From contig NZ_KB910516.1 of NCBI RefSeq assembly GCF_000372825.1, positions 3,205,825 to 3,269,824 on the forward strand: a stretch of DNA of 64,000 nucleotides, in the 5' to 3' direction. The notes beneath the pieces were generated by a model. That model was not told the DNA's origin and ran no database searches. It saw nothing but the letters and a program-made list of their open reading frames with translations. The stretch's first letter is position 1. Every line of letters starts with the position of its first letter. The position numbers were made by a program, and so were the translations under genes. Of this stretch, positions 24,574 to 32,937 are shown piece by piece. The DNA comes from Methylobacterium sp. 77. GTDB taxonomy: Bacteria > Pseudomonadota > Alphaproteobacteria > Rhizobiales > Beijerinckiaceae.

Positions 24574-25248
24574 TCAATTGCCCACGCCGAAATTCTCGGC
24601 GATGACCGGGGTCTTCGATCGGATATGGGCGCGCATGAGCGCTGCCAGCGCCTCGCCGTCGCGGGCGTGGAGGAGCGCGATCATCCGCTCGTGCTCGGAC
24701 ACGGCCCGGCTCCATTGTTCCGCCGTCTGGTGGACGGCGTAGCGCGAGCGCTGGATGCGGCCGGACAGGCTCGCGTAGATGGCGCCCAACGCGGAGTTGC
24801 GGCTGGCGGCCATGATGGCCTCGTGGATCGCGCGGTTGAGCCGGAAATACGTGGCTTCCTCGCCGTTCTTCCAGGCCGTCACCATCACCTGATGATCCCG
24901 CTCGATGACCGCGACCTCCTCGTCGGTGATCGTGCGGCAGGCGAGATCGGCGGCCGTCGCCTCGAGACCGGCGATGACCTCGATCATCTCCTCGATCTCG
25001 GCCTGGGACAGGCTCGCCACCCGCGCCCCACGGTTGGGCAGCAATTCCAGCAGCCCTTCCGTGGCAAGAATCTTGATCGCCTCGCGCAGGGGCGTGCGCG
25101 AAATGCCGAACCGCTCGGTGAGCTCGCTCTCGTTCACCCTGGCCCGCGGTTCGAGTTCACCGGACTGGATGAGATCGCGCATCCGATCCACGACTTCGTC
25201 ATGGAGGTAGCGACGATTGATCCCGATCGTCGATTCCAGCTTTTCCAT
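24574..25248 (-). CDS. GntR family regulator with FCD domain
   Basis: 224 residues. The winged helix-turn-helix (about 10-75) contains ESELTERFGISRTPLREAIKILATEGLLELLPNRGARV, and the FCD effector domain contains YFRLNRAIHEAIMAASRN and SEHERMIALLHARDG, with candidate metal-binding histidines. A TTGGAG/CTCCAA inverted repeat lies just upstream of its start, which suggests autoregulation. The neighbouring zwf gene is on the same strand about 190 bp upstream, so the target cannot be inferred with confidence. Confidence 0.88.
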   Translation of the reverse strand: MEKLESTIGINRRYLHDEVVDRMRDLIQSGELEPRARVNESELTERFGISRTPLREAIKILATEGLLELLPNRGARVASLSQAEIEEMIEVIAGLEATAADLACRTITDEEVAVIERDHQVMVTAWKNGEEATYFRLNRAIHEAIMAASRNSALGAIYASLSGRIQRSRYAVHQTAEQWSRAVSEHERMIALLHARDGEALAALMRAHIRSKTPVIAENFGVGN

Positions 25249-25267
25249 GGGTGCGCGGGTCTTGATG

Positions 25268-25290
25268 TTGGAGGGTTAGATACTCTCCAA
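25268..25290. promoter_or_regulatory. Inverted repeat upstream of the second gntR gene
   Basis: TTGGAG (25268-25273) and CTCCAA (25285-25290) are exact inverted repeats with an 11-base spacer, 20 bases before the regulator's start codon. The position suits an autoregulatory operator; an RNA hairpin in the leader is the alternative. Confidence 0.45.
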
Positions 25291-25437
25291 ACGTGTATGC
25301 GTCGGACATCGGCCTGTCGAGGGAGCGCCCGAACAGTTGATCGCAGTCACCGGGGCATAACTATTCTTCGCATGTGCGAAGAGACGGGCGCGAACAGACC
25401 CGTCCGGCGGGACCGGCGCGGGACTCGGCGCCCCGGC

Positions 25438-26916
25438 TCAGTGCATTTCCTCGTGCCAGGTCCGTCCGTCGCGCTCGATCAGGGCGATGGCGGCGGTCGG
25501 GCCCCAGCTTCCGGCCGGATAGGCACGCGGCGGCTCGGGCCGGTCGGCCCAGGCCTTCAGCAGCGAGTCGGCCCAGGCCCAGGCGACCTCGACCTCGTCG
25601 CGGCGCATGAACAGGGTGGCGTTGCCGCGCACCACATCCATCAGCAGGCGCTCGTAGGCGTCGGGATAGCGCTGCTTGAACGTCTCCTCGAAGGAGATGT
25701 CGAGATTGGTCGGCCGCAGGCGCATGCCGCCCGGACCGGGATCCTTGGTCATCACTTCGAGCTTGATCCCCTCCTCCGGCTGGAGCCGGATGACGAGGCG
25801 GTTGGGCTCGCGCCCGAAGGATTCGGCCGGGAAGATCGAGAACGGCGAGGCGCGGAACTGCACCACGATCTCGGACAGCTTCTGGGGCAGGCGCTTGCCG
25901 GTGCGGAGGTAGAACGGCACGCCGGCCCAGCGCCAGGATTGCACTTCGAGCTTGAGGGCGACGAAGGTCTCGGTCCGGCTCGCGGTCTCGCCGCCGAGAT
26001 CGGTTCGGTAGCTCTCCACCGGCTTGCCGTCGACGGCGCCGGCCGAGTACTGGCCGCGCACCGTGACGGCCTGGACGTCGCGCGGCGTGATCGGCTTCAG
26101 GGCGCGCAGCACCTTCAGCTTCTCGTCGCGCACCGAATTGGCGTCGAGGGTGAGCGGGCTCTCCATCGCCATCAGGCAGAGGAGCTGGAGCAGGTGGTTC
26201 TGCACCATGTCGCGCAGGGCGCCGGACGTGTCGTAATAGCCGGCGCGGCCCTCGACCCCCACCGTCTCGCCCACCGTGATCTGGACGTGGTCGATGACGT
26301 CCGCCGTCCAGAGCCGCTCGAAGATGGTGTTGGCAAAGCGCAGAGCCAGCAGGTTCTGCACCGTCTCCTTGCCGAGATAATGGTCGATGCGGAAGATCTG
26401 CTCCTCGGGGAAGACCTCGCCGACGGCGTCGTTGATGGCGCGGGCCGATTTCAGGTCCTTGCCGATGGGCTTCTCCAGCACCACCCGCGACTTCTCGCCG
26501 ATGAGCCCGTGGGCCGAGAGATTGCGGCAGATCGAGCCGTAGAGATCCGGCGAGGTGGCGAGGTAGTAGGGCCGCACCTGGTCCGGCCGCTCGGCGAGCT
26601 TGGCGGCGAGATCGTCCCAGCCGTCGTCGCCGGCCCCGTCAACCGCCACATAATCGAGATGATCGAGGAAGGCGGCGAGCTTGTCCTCGTCGAGGTCGCG
26701 CGCCGGAATGAAGCGCTTGAGCGCATCGCGCGCCCGCTCGCGGAACGCCTCGGCGCTCATCTCGGAGCGGGAGGCGCCGATGATGCGGCTGGTCCCGGGG
26801 ATCTGGCCGTCCTTGTAGCGGTAATACAGCGCCGGCAGCAGCTTGCGCGTCGTCAGATCGCCGGTGGCGCCGAAGACGACGCAATCGAAGGAAGCGACGG
26901 GGATGATGGTGGCCAA
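25438..26916 (-). CDS. zwf: Glucose-6-phosphate 1-dehydrogenase
   Basis: 492 residues. The NADP-binding segment CVVFGATGDLTTRKLLPALY opens the protein, and the active-site signature RIDHYLGKE lies near residue 175. The enzyme oxidises glucose 6-phosphate to 6-phosphogluconolactone and supplies NADPH (pentose phosphate / Entner-Doudoroff entry). I chose a TTG start at 26916: it gives the usual family length, and GGGAG stands about 8 bases upstream. The open frame extends 60 codons further, but that part lacks family similarity. Gene neighbours for the following steps are not present. Confidence 0.93.
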   Translation of the reverse strand: MATIIPVASFDCVVFGATGDLTTRKLLPALYYRYKDGQIPGTSRIIGASRSEMSAEAFRERARDALKRFIPARDLDEDKLAAFLDHLDYVAVDGAGDDGWDDLAAKLAERPDQVRPYYLATSPDLYGSICRNLSAHGLIGEKSRVVLEKPIGKDLKSARAINDAVGEVFPEEQIFRIDHYLGKETVQNLLALRFANTIFERLWTADVIDHVQITVGETVGVEGRAGYYDTSGALRDMVQNHLLQLLCLMAMESPLTLDANSVRDEKLKVLRALKPITPRDVQAVTVRGQYSAGAVDGKPVESYRTDLGGETASRTETFVALKLEVQSWRWAGVPFYLRTGKRLPQKLSEIVVQFRASPFSIFPAESFGREPNRLVIRLQPEEGIKLEVMTKDPGPGGMRLRPTNLDISFEETFKQRYPDAYERLLMDVVRGNATLFMRRDEVEVAWAWADSLLKAWADRPEPPRAYPAGSWGPTAAIALIERDGRTWHEEMH

Positions 26917-27726
26917 GAAGCGGCTCCCGGGTTCGTTGCGCCGGTCGAAATCTGCCAGCCTAGGGGGGCAGCGGCACTCGCCGCCCATGCCCCACGATCG
27001 TGGGGGTGACTTACCCTGCAAGCAAGAGCTTCGCCAGCGGGGCAGGCACGCGAATGCATCGATCGCCTCGTACCCGCATCGGATGCGGCATCCCATGCGG
27101 GACGATTCTCACGCGGAGCCGATGCGATCGGGCCGACATCGCAATGGGTTGTGAGCCACAGCCTGACCCCGCCCCTGCGGGCGGCACCCCGAAGACTCGC
27201 GGATATTCGCGAATACATCAGATTTCGACGAAAATCGTCGATGAATACAAATTATCATCGTTCGTATCGCATTTCGCGAAAGCGATTTACAATTGACAAC
27301 CATGGATTTCGACTCGATGGTCTTGGTGGCACCGCATCTTCGATTCGATCCTCCTGCCCCAGCCGTCGAACCGGTCACAAGACCGCAATACTTCCGCATA
27401 AACATTGATCGTTATCAATTTACACTAACATAGTTGAATACGTTTCGATATTTTTCTCGGTCAATAGCCTCTCATTTCCAAAGAGCCATGCCGCCAAAAC
27501 GGCAGGCGACCTGAGATTGTGGCCGGTCTCTCCGTCGGCCGCACAGGTTGAGACGTGCCCACGGGCCTCATGACGCGGCGGAACGACCGCGTTCACGGGA
27601 GGTCCGGAATCCAGAACGATGCGGATCCGGCGCATCCGGTCGTCTGAAAATATCATGTCATCGCAATGATCTAGCCCATCGCGCCCGGATGCCGGGTCGG
27701 TGCGAGCAACCTGAAAGGAATGCCAC
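26917..27726. other. Long intergenic region before the DyP peroxidase
   Basis: About 810 bp without a recognisable gene. The part at 27200-27480 is strikingly AT-rich compared with its surroundings and carries the palindrome at 27404-27419. A 43-codon frame (27302-27433) is present but lacks a convincing ribosome binding site. The AGGA at about 27716 just before 27727 is the ribosome binding site of the peroxidase gene. Confidence 0.45.
27404..27419. promoter_or_regulatory. ATTGAT-N4-ATCAAT palindrome
   Basis: A 6-bp perfect inverted repeat with a 4-base spacer in the AT-rich region about 310 bp upstream of the DyP-type peroxidase. It looks like part of a Fur/Irr-class iron box but is shorter than the classical 19-bp site. 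Function unproven. Confidence 0.3.
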
Positions 27727-29268
27727 ATGGCCCGTGATCTCGAGGCAGAGCCGCTCTTTCCGCTCGACGTGATCCAGGGTGACATCCTGGCCGGCCTGCC
27801 CAAGCGCCATGAACATCTGATGTTCTTCACCATCACCGATCCGGTGTCGTTCAAGTCATTCCTCAAGACCTTGCACGTGACCAGCATGGAGGATTGTCTC
27901 GACGATCGGGACAACATCGCCGCACAGAAGCTCATCAACTCACAACTCGTGCCGACACCCGGACTGAACGTGGCGTTCACCTTCGCGGGCCTGACGAGGT
28001 TGAATGTCGACGGGGCCGCCCAGATGAGCGGGGCCGACGCCTACAGGAACGGGATGGCGAGCCGCGAGGCGATCCTGCTGGATCCGCCCTCGTCGAGCTG
28101 GAAGACGCTCAGGCCCGATCCCAACCTCCACGGCGTCTTCATCGTCACCGGCGCCTCGCATGCGGAAGTCGTCGACGTCATGTCGCTGCGCCTGGTTCCG
28201 CCCGGTGCGAACGGATGGGCCCTGCTGTTCGAGGAGGTCGGCACGGTGCGACCCGAGCCGGTGGTGGGACACGAGCATTTCGGCTACGCGGACGGCGTCT
28301 CCCAGCCCGGCGTGCGCGGCCGAACAGGGCGCGGCACCCCCTTTCATCCCACCGTCGATGGCGGTCAGGACAATCAGGCGGCCCTGGGCCAGGATCTTCT
28401 GTGGCCGGGCGAGTTCGTGTTCGGCTTCCCGGGGCAGAATGCGGGCGCTCCGAATTTCGAGGTCCAGGGCCCGGTCAAGGAACCGCCGATCCCGTTCATG
28501 AACCACGGGGCCTATCTCGTGATCCGGCGCCTCGCCCAGTTCGTTCCGGAGTTCAACGCCTCGGTGAAGACCGCGTCCGCGGCGATTCCCGCCGGGGCGG
28601 ACCGGGCCGATCCCGATCTCCTCGGCGCCCAGATGGTCGGGCGCTGGAAGAGCGGCGCGGCGCTCATCAACGCACCCAGGGCGAACGACCGCACGGTGGG
28701 CGACAACACGCCGAGAGCCAACGCGTTCGAGTTCGGAGGCGACCGCGAGGGCGTCGTCTGCCCCTGGGCGGCCCATATCCGCAAGGCCTACCCGCGCGAC
28801 GATGTCCGGCACGACCTCGACCCCGGCGATGGCGCTGTCGCCGCAGCCGAGGCGTTCACCCAGACCCACCGCATGATGCGCCGGGGGATTTCGTTCGGCC
28901 CCGAAGTCACGGAGGCGGAGGCCCTGTCCGGCATTTCCGGAGCGAAGGACGCGTCCGGCGCCACCGATGCGAACAGTGAGGCTAGGCTGTCCCGTGGCTT
29001 GCTGTTCAAATGCTACGTGACCTCGATCGACGACCAGTTCGAATTCGTCCAGCAGCAATGGTGCAACGCCGTCGATTTCTCGCAGCCGGATAGCGGCATC
29101 GATCCGATCATCGGACAATCGGCCGCGGCCATCCGTCCGTTCAAGGGTGCGGCACCGTTATCCCAGGTGGCGGCGAACAAACCGGACCTCGACCTGCGGA
29201 ACTTCGTCGAGATGCAGGGCGGCGAATACTTCTTCGCCCCTTCCATTCCGGCGATGAAGGGACTGTGA
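27727..29268 (+). CDS. Dye-decolourising (DyP-type) heme peroxidase
   Basis: 513 residues. The distal GxxDG motif is GYADG at 186-190, with D189 as the expected proton relay. The C-terminal half has CPWAAHIRKAYPRDD, where H352 is the likely heme ligand, followed by THRMMRRGISFG with the distal arginine. The length fits the larger C/D-type (P-class) DyPs. No signal peptide or Tat motif is seen and no encapsulin gene is nearby, so it probably acts in the cytoplasm. Such enzymes use hydrogen peroxide to oxidise dyes, lignin-like phenols or small molecules. It stands alone. Confidence 0.9.
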   Translation: MARDLEAEPLFPLDVIQGDILAGLPKRHEHLMFFTITDPVSFKSFLKTLHVTSMEDCLDDRDNIAAQKLINSQLVPTPGLNVAFTFAGLTRLNVDGAAQMSGADAYRNGMASREAILLDPPSSSWKTLRPDPNLHGVFIVTGASHAEVVDVMSLRLVPPGANGWALLFEEVGTVRPEPVVGHEHFGYADGVSQPGVRGRTGRGTPFHPTVDGGQDNQAALGQDLLWPGEFVFGFPGQNAGAPNFEVQGPVKEPPIPFMNHGAYLVIRRLAQFVPEFNASVKTASAAIPAGADRADPDLLGAQMVGRWKSGAALINAPRANDRTVGDNTPRANAFEFGGDREGVVCPWAAHIRKAYPRDDVRHDLDPGDGAVAAAEAFTQTHRMMRRGISFGPEVTEAEALSGISGAKDASGATDANSEARLSRGLLFKCYVTSIDDQFEFVQQQWCNAVDFSQPDSGIDPIIGQSAAAIRPFKGAAPLSQVAANKPDLDLRNFVEMQGGEYFFAPSIPAMKGL

Positions 29269-29313
29269 CGACGGGGCCGGCGCATCCTGACACGGCACCC
29301 GGGGCGGCATCAC

Positions 29314-30186
29314 TCACGGCGTCTTCAGGACATCCGCGAACCGCTCGGCATAGTCCGGGTGCCAGCGCGAGAGTGCCGGCCGGTTCTCGATGACGTCGCC
29401 CGCCGCCCAGGCGATGCGTTTCTCGTCCTGCCCGCGGGTGGTCTCGTTGTCGGGGCAGAGGATGTAGAAATCGCCCCGTCCCATGGCCTCGACCATGAAC
29501 TCCACCGTCTCCTCCGGTGTCCAGGCGCCCTCGGGCTTCTCGGCGACGCCACGTGCCCGGGTGAGCCCGGTATAGACGAAACCGGGGATGAGGAGATGGG
29601 CGCTCACCTTGCCCTCCTCGCTGCCGCGACGATCTTCCCGCGTACGAAGATCTTCCCGCGTACGGAGATCATGGGCCAGAGCCTCGGCGAGCACTTTCAC
29701 CCCCGCCTTCGAGACGTTGTAGGGCGTGTTGCCCGGCGGCGTGGTGATGCCCTGTTTCGAGCCGGTGACGACGATCGCGCCGGGCCGGTCCGCCTCGATC
29801 ATCGCGGGCGCGAAGGCCTGGATGCCGTTGACGACGCCCCAGAGGTTGGTGTCGAGGATGCGCCGCCACGTGGCCTCGTCCGAGAACAGCGTGCCGCCCG
29901 CCTCGATGCCGGCATTGAGCATGACCAGCGCGGGCGCTTCTCCCGCCGCCTCACGCAGGGCCTCCATGTCCTCGCGCCGTCCGACATCGGTCGGACAGGC
30001 CAGAACCTCCGCACCCGCCGCCGCGATCTCGGCTCGGGCCGCCTCCAGCGCCTCGCCGGGCAGGTCGGCGAGAACGACGCGCATGCCGGCCGTGGCGAAG
30101 TGTTTGGCGGCGGCGAGCCCGATGCCGCTCGCCCCACCGGTCACGACGGCCGTACCGCCGGTTCGGATCGCGGGATGATGAATCAT
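29314..30186 (-). CDS. Short-chain dehydrogenase/reductase
   Basis: 290 residues of classical SDR type. The cofactor motif TGGASGIG is at 16-23, NAGI at 91-94, and the catalytic residues are S143, Y156 and K160 (YNVSK). An acidic/basic insertion at 173-192 contains the hexapeptide DLRTRE twice in tandem, from an 18-bp duplication in the DNA; related proteins usually have a single short loop there. The substrate is unknown. I used the ATG at 30186; the open frame runs far upstream but that part is low-complexity and unlike SDR sequence. Confidence 0.85.
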   Translation of the reverse strand: MIHHPAIRTGGTAVVTGGASGIGLAAAKHFATAGMRVVLADLPGEALEAARAEIAAAGAEVLACPTDVGRREDMEALREAAGEAPALVMLNAGIEAGGTLFSDEATWRRILDTNLWGVVNGIQAFAPAMIEADRPGAIVVTGSKQGITTPPGNTPYNVSKAGVKVLAEALAHDLRTREDLRTREDRRGSEEGKVSAHLLIPGFVYTGLTRARGVAEKPEGAWTPEETVEFMVEAMGRGDFYILCPDNETTRGQDEKRIAWAAGDVIENRPALSRWHPDYAERFADVLKTP

Positions 30187-30328
30187 GGTCGGGGCTCCTG
30201 CCGATGTCGCGTCCGGCGGAAAGTAGGGCGCTGCCGCCGGCTCCGTCAGGGCCTCGGGTCGGAGACGGGAGGGACTTGGTAACCATCCACCCGCATGATC
30301 CGGCTTCATCTGCTCAAGAGGACTGCCT

Positions 30329-31840
30329 GTGTCGTCGCGTCGCGTCGCGTTCCCCTCGATCCTGCGTGGCGGCCTGTCGCCGCTCGCGCTGATGCTGTGC
30401 TTCACCGGAGCACGGGCCGAACCGGCACCGCTTCCGACTCCCCCGGACCCATTGCCGGCCGCCAAGCCCGCGCCCCGGCCGGAGGCGCCCCCGAGGCAGG
30501 ACGCTCTCCCCAACGCGGGCGCGATGCCGGTCCCCCTGGCTCAGGGCGCCGAGCCGGCACCGAGGAAATCGCGGGAACTGCCTCCGCTCGTGGTGGCGCG
30601 CGTCTCGGACGATCCCGTTCCGACCCTAGCGCCCTCGACCTTCCTCGACACGTTCCGCATGGCCGAGCGCTACCAGGGCATCGTCGATGCCGGCGGCTGG
30701 GGCACGCTGCCCGCCGACCTGTCGATCAAGCCGGGCGCGCGCGACCCCAACATCCCGGCCCTGCGCCAGCACCTCGTGCTCACCGGCGACCTGCCGGCGG
30801 GCGTGCCGAGTTCGGACCAGCTCGACCCCGTCCTGGTCTCGGCGGTGAAGGCGTTCCAGGCCCGCCACGGGCTGCCCGAGACCGGCTTCGTCGGCCGTCA
30901 GACGGTGACCGCGCTCAACGTGCCGGCAGCCACGCGCCAGCGCCAGCTCTCGGCCTCGGCCACCCGGCAGATCGGCTCGAACTTCCCCTATGGCGACCGC
31001 TACGTGGTGGTGAACATCCCCTCCGCCACGGTGGAGGCGGTGGAGCACGGCATCGTCGTGCGCCGCTACGTGGCCGTGGTCGGCAAGCCCGACAAGGCGA
31101 CGCCGCGGATCGAGGCGCGCATCACCGATGTGAACCTCAACCCGACCTGGACCCTGCCGGTCTCGATCATCAAGAAGGAGATCATTCCGAAGATGCGCAA
31201 GGATCCGGGCTACCTCGCCCGCGAGCGCATCCGCATTCTCGGCCCCGGCGGTGTCGAGGTCGATCCGACCACGATCGACTGGGCCGGCGAGAAGGCGGCG
31301 AATTACACGCTGCGCCAGGATTCCGGCCTCGACAACTCGCTCGGTCAGGTCCGCATCGACATGCCGAACAAGCAGGCGGTCTACATGCACGACACGCCGT
31401 CGAAATCGCTGTTCGCGCGCGAGGTCCGGTTCCACTCGCATGGCTGCGTGCGGGTGGCGCAGGTGAAGGAACTGGCGGGCTGGCTCCTCGACGGCACGCC
31501 CGGCCCGAATGGAGCCGGCTCGACCTGGGGTCCGATCGAGATCGAGACCAGCATCGCCACCAACGAGCGCCTCGACATCAAGCTGCCGAAGCAGATCCCG
31601 GTGACGTTCGTCTACCTGACCGGCTACGCCACGCCGGACGGCCGCGCCCATTTTCGCGATGACATCTACGGTATCGACAGCCCGGCGGTGCCGATGCCGG
31701 ACGTCGTCACGACGGGGTCGATCGAGCCGAAGAGGCCGGTTCTCATCGCTCCCGCGAAGCCGGCCGGCGGCAGCCTGCTTCCTCCCGGCCTCCTCCCGCC
31801 CGGCCAGATCCCGGACAAGGCGGCACGGCCGGCGAACTGA
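30329..31840 (+). CDS. L,D-transpeptidase (YcbB/LdtD-like) with peptidoglycan-binding domain
   Basis: 503 residues. A signal peptide (about 1-30, ending TGARA-EP) leads into a Pro-rich linker. A helical peptidoglycan-binding domain follows (about 145-210, VKAFQARHGLPETG), then the YkuD catalytic domain with the Cys nucleophile in SHGCVRVAQ (about residues 371-379). The protein makes 3-3 cross-links in periplasmic peptidoglycan or attaches proteins to it. It begins at a GTG. The C-terminus is Pro-rich. A second, unrelated transpeptidase family member is encoded at 41524-43104. Confidence 0.9.
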   Translation: MSSRRVAFPSILRGGLSPLALMLCFTGARAEPAPLPTPPDPLPAAKPAPRPEAPPRQDALPNAGAMPVPLAQGAEPAPRKSRELPPLVVARVSDDPVPTLAPSTFLDTFRMAERYQGIVDAGGWGTLPADLSIKPGARDPNIPALRQHLVLTGDLPAGVPSSDQLDPVLVSAVKAFQARHGLPETGFVGRQTVTALNVPAATRQRQLSASATRQIGSNFPYGDRYVVVNIPSATVEAVEHGIVVRRYVAVVGKPDKATPRIEARITDVNLNPTWTLPVSIIKKEIIPKMRKDPGYLARERIRILGPGGVEVDPTTIDWAGEKAANYTLRQDSGLDNSLGQVRIDMPNKQAVYMHDTPSKSLFAREVRFHSHGCVRVAQVKELAGWLLDGTPGPNGAGSTWGPIEIETSIATNERLDIKLPKQIPVTFVYLTGYATPDGRAHFRDDIYGIDSPAVPMPDVVTTGSIEPKRPVLIAPAKPAGGSLLPPGLLPPGQIPDKAARPAN

Positions 31841-31853
31841 CGTTTCCGCCGGG

Positions 31854-32228
31854 TCAGCCGCGCTGCAGGATCTCGATGCGGACCCCGTCCGGTCCATCGA
31901 GGAAGGCGGTGCGTAGCCCCGGCTTCACATCGGTGACGTCGAACACGAAGCCGATTCCGCGCTGCTTCAGATCGGCGACCGTCGTCGCGATGTCGTCGAC
32001 GGCGAGGCCGATATGCTCGATGCCCCGGTTCGGCGGCTTAGCCGGCGGGCCGGCCTCGGGCGCCTGCTCGATGAAGAGGGTGAGCCCGCCGAGATCGAGG
32101 ACGATGCGCGTCACGGCGGAAGCGCCTTCGCGGCTGAGTTCGCGAGCCCCGAAGAACGCGACATAGAAGCCGGCGGCCTTCACGCAATCCGCGCTGCGGA
32201 GGTGGAGGTGTTCGAAGCGGAAAGTCAT
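31854..32228 (-). CDS. VOC superfamily (glyoxalase-like) protein
   Basis: 124 residues with the paired beta-alpha-beta-beta-beta pattern. FRFEHLHLRSAD with H7 and H9 at the start, FIEQ near 52-55, IEHIGLAVDDI near 70-80 and the terminal VRIEILQRG supply metal-binding His/Glu positions. This fits a lyase or dioxygenase-like enzyme of the glyoxalase family. The substrate is unknown. It lies convergent to the L,D-transpeptidase gene, only 13 bp away. Confidence 0.85.
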   Translation of the reverse strand: MTFRFEHLHLRSADCVKAAGFYVAFFGARELSREGASAVTRIVLDLGGLTLFIEQAPEAGPPAKPPNRGIEHIGLAVDDIATTVADLKQRGIGFVFDVTDVKPGLRTAFLDGPDGVRIEILQRG

Positions 32229-32317
32229 GACGATCCTCGCTCATGCCGGCTTTAGCGCCTGCCGGTTTTAGTATCTGCCGGCCTCGGCGTCCGCCGGCCC
32301 CGCCCGTCGCAGGCAGG

Positions 32318-32347
32318 AAGGCCCCGCCCGTTTCCGGGCGAGGCCTT
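32318..32347 (-). terminator. Hairpin downstream of the acidic hypothetical gene
   Basis: A 13-bp stem (32318-32330 with 32335-32347, one mismatch) with loop TTTC lies downstream of the minus-strand gene ending at 32420. No strong T tract follows, so it may be a weak terminator or 3' stabiliser. Confidence 0.45.
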
Positions 32348-32419
32348 GGTAGAATCCCAGGCAGAACAGGTCCCGTGGGGAACCGGGCCGCTCAGATGTC
32401 GGGGTTCGGGACCCGGGCC

Positions 32420-32782
32420 TCAGGAATCGAGGCCGGCCTCCTCGTCGATATCGACCAGGAACACGATGTCCGCATCGTCCTCGCCATCTTCGTCCTCGTC
32501 CTCATCGGGCTCTTCGGCGCTCTTGGCGTGGCGCATGTCGGGCTCGAACGGGGCGTCCTCCTCCGAATCGTCCTCGGCCAGCGCATCCTCAAAGATCTCG
32601 ATCTCGTCCTCGGTGGCGGGGCGGATCTTGAGCTCGGACGTGCCGTTCCACAAAGCCTTTCCTTCGGACTTCATGGCCTGGATGTCCTCCTTGAAGCCAT
32701 CGCAGGTGAAGAGGTCACGGGCGACCTCCTCGGAGCCGTTGATGACCGCGATGGCCACGCCATCGATATCCAGTGTGAACAT
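32420..32782 (-). CDS. Small acidic hypothetical protein
   Basis: 120 residues, not assigned to a named family by me. The N-terminal half (MFTLDIDGVAIAVINGSEE onward) looks like a compact alpha/beta domain. The C-terminal third is a run of Asp/Glu (EEPDEDEDEDGEDDAD) ending in a hydrophobic strand VFLVDID. There is no signal peptide, so it is cytoplasmic. Possible roles include protein or cation binding, which cannot be decided here. The ATG at 32782 gives the most natural start. Confidence 0.65.
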   Translation of the reverse strand: MFTLDIDGVAIAVINGSEEVARDLFTCDGFKEDIQAMKSEGKALWNGTSELKIRPATEDEIEIFEDALAEDDSEEDAPFEPDMRHAKSAEEPDEDEDEDGEDDADIVFLVDIDEEAGLDS

Positions 32783-32937
32783 CGCACAATCCTCATTCTG
32801 GGCGCGCCGGAAAGGCGGCCGCGTCGGCGAGGGAATCGTCAGCCCGACCGCCGCCCGTTTAGGGGCGAACGGACGCGAGGCCAAGGGCCGTCGCCGCGCA
32901 TCATCGCCTTATCCGACGCTCAGACTCGATCCGACGC

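Noticed and set aside
24625..27009. A 794-codon open frame on the plus strand
   Set aside because: Antisense to the GntR gene and zwf; no domain recognisable.
27302..27433. A 43-codon frame starting MDFDSMVLVAPHLRF
   Set aside because: Natural-looking sequence, but no ribosome binding site, no family and it overlaps the palindrome; not enough to call a gene.
27727..29268. DyP as encapsulin cargo
   Set aside because: No encapsulin gene nearby and the C-terminus FFAPSIPAMKGL does not look like a loading peptide I know.
29951..30286. Extended N-terminus of the short-chain dehydrogenase up to 30513
   Set aside because: The extra 109 residues are low-complexity and overlap the start of the divergent transpeptidase gene; the ATG at 30186 fits the SDR family.
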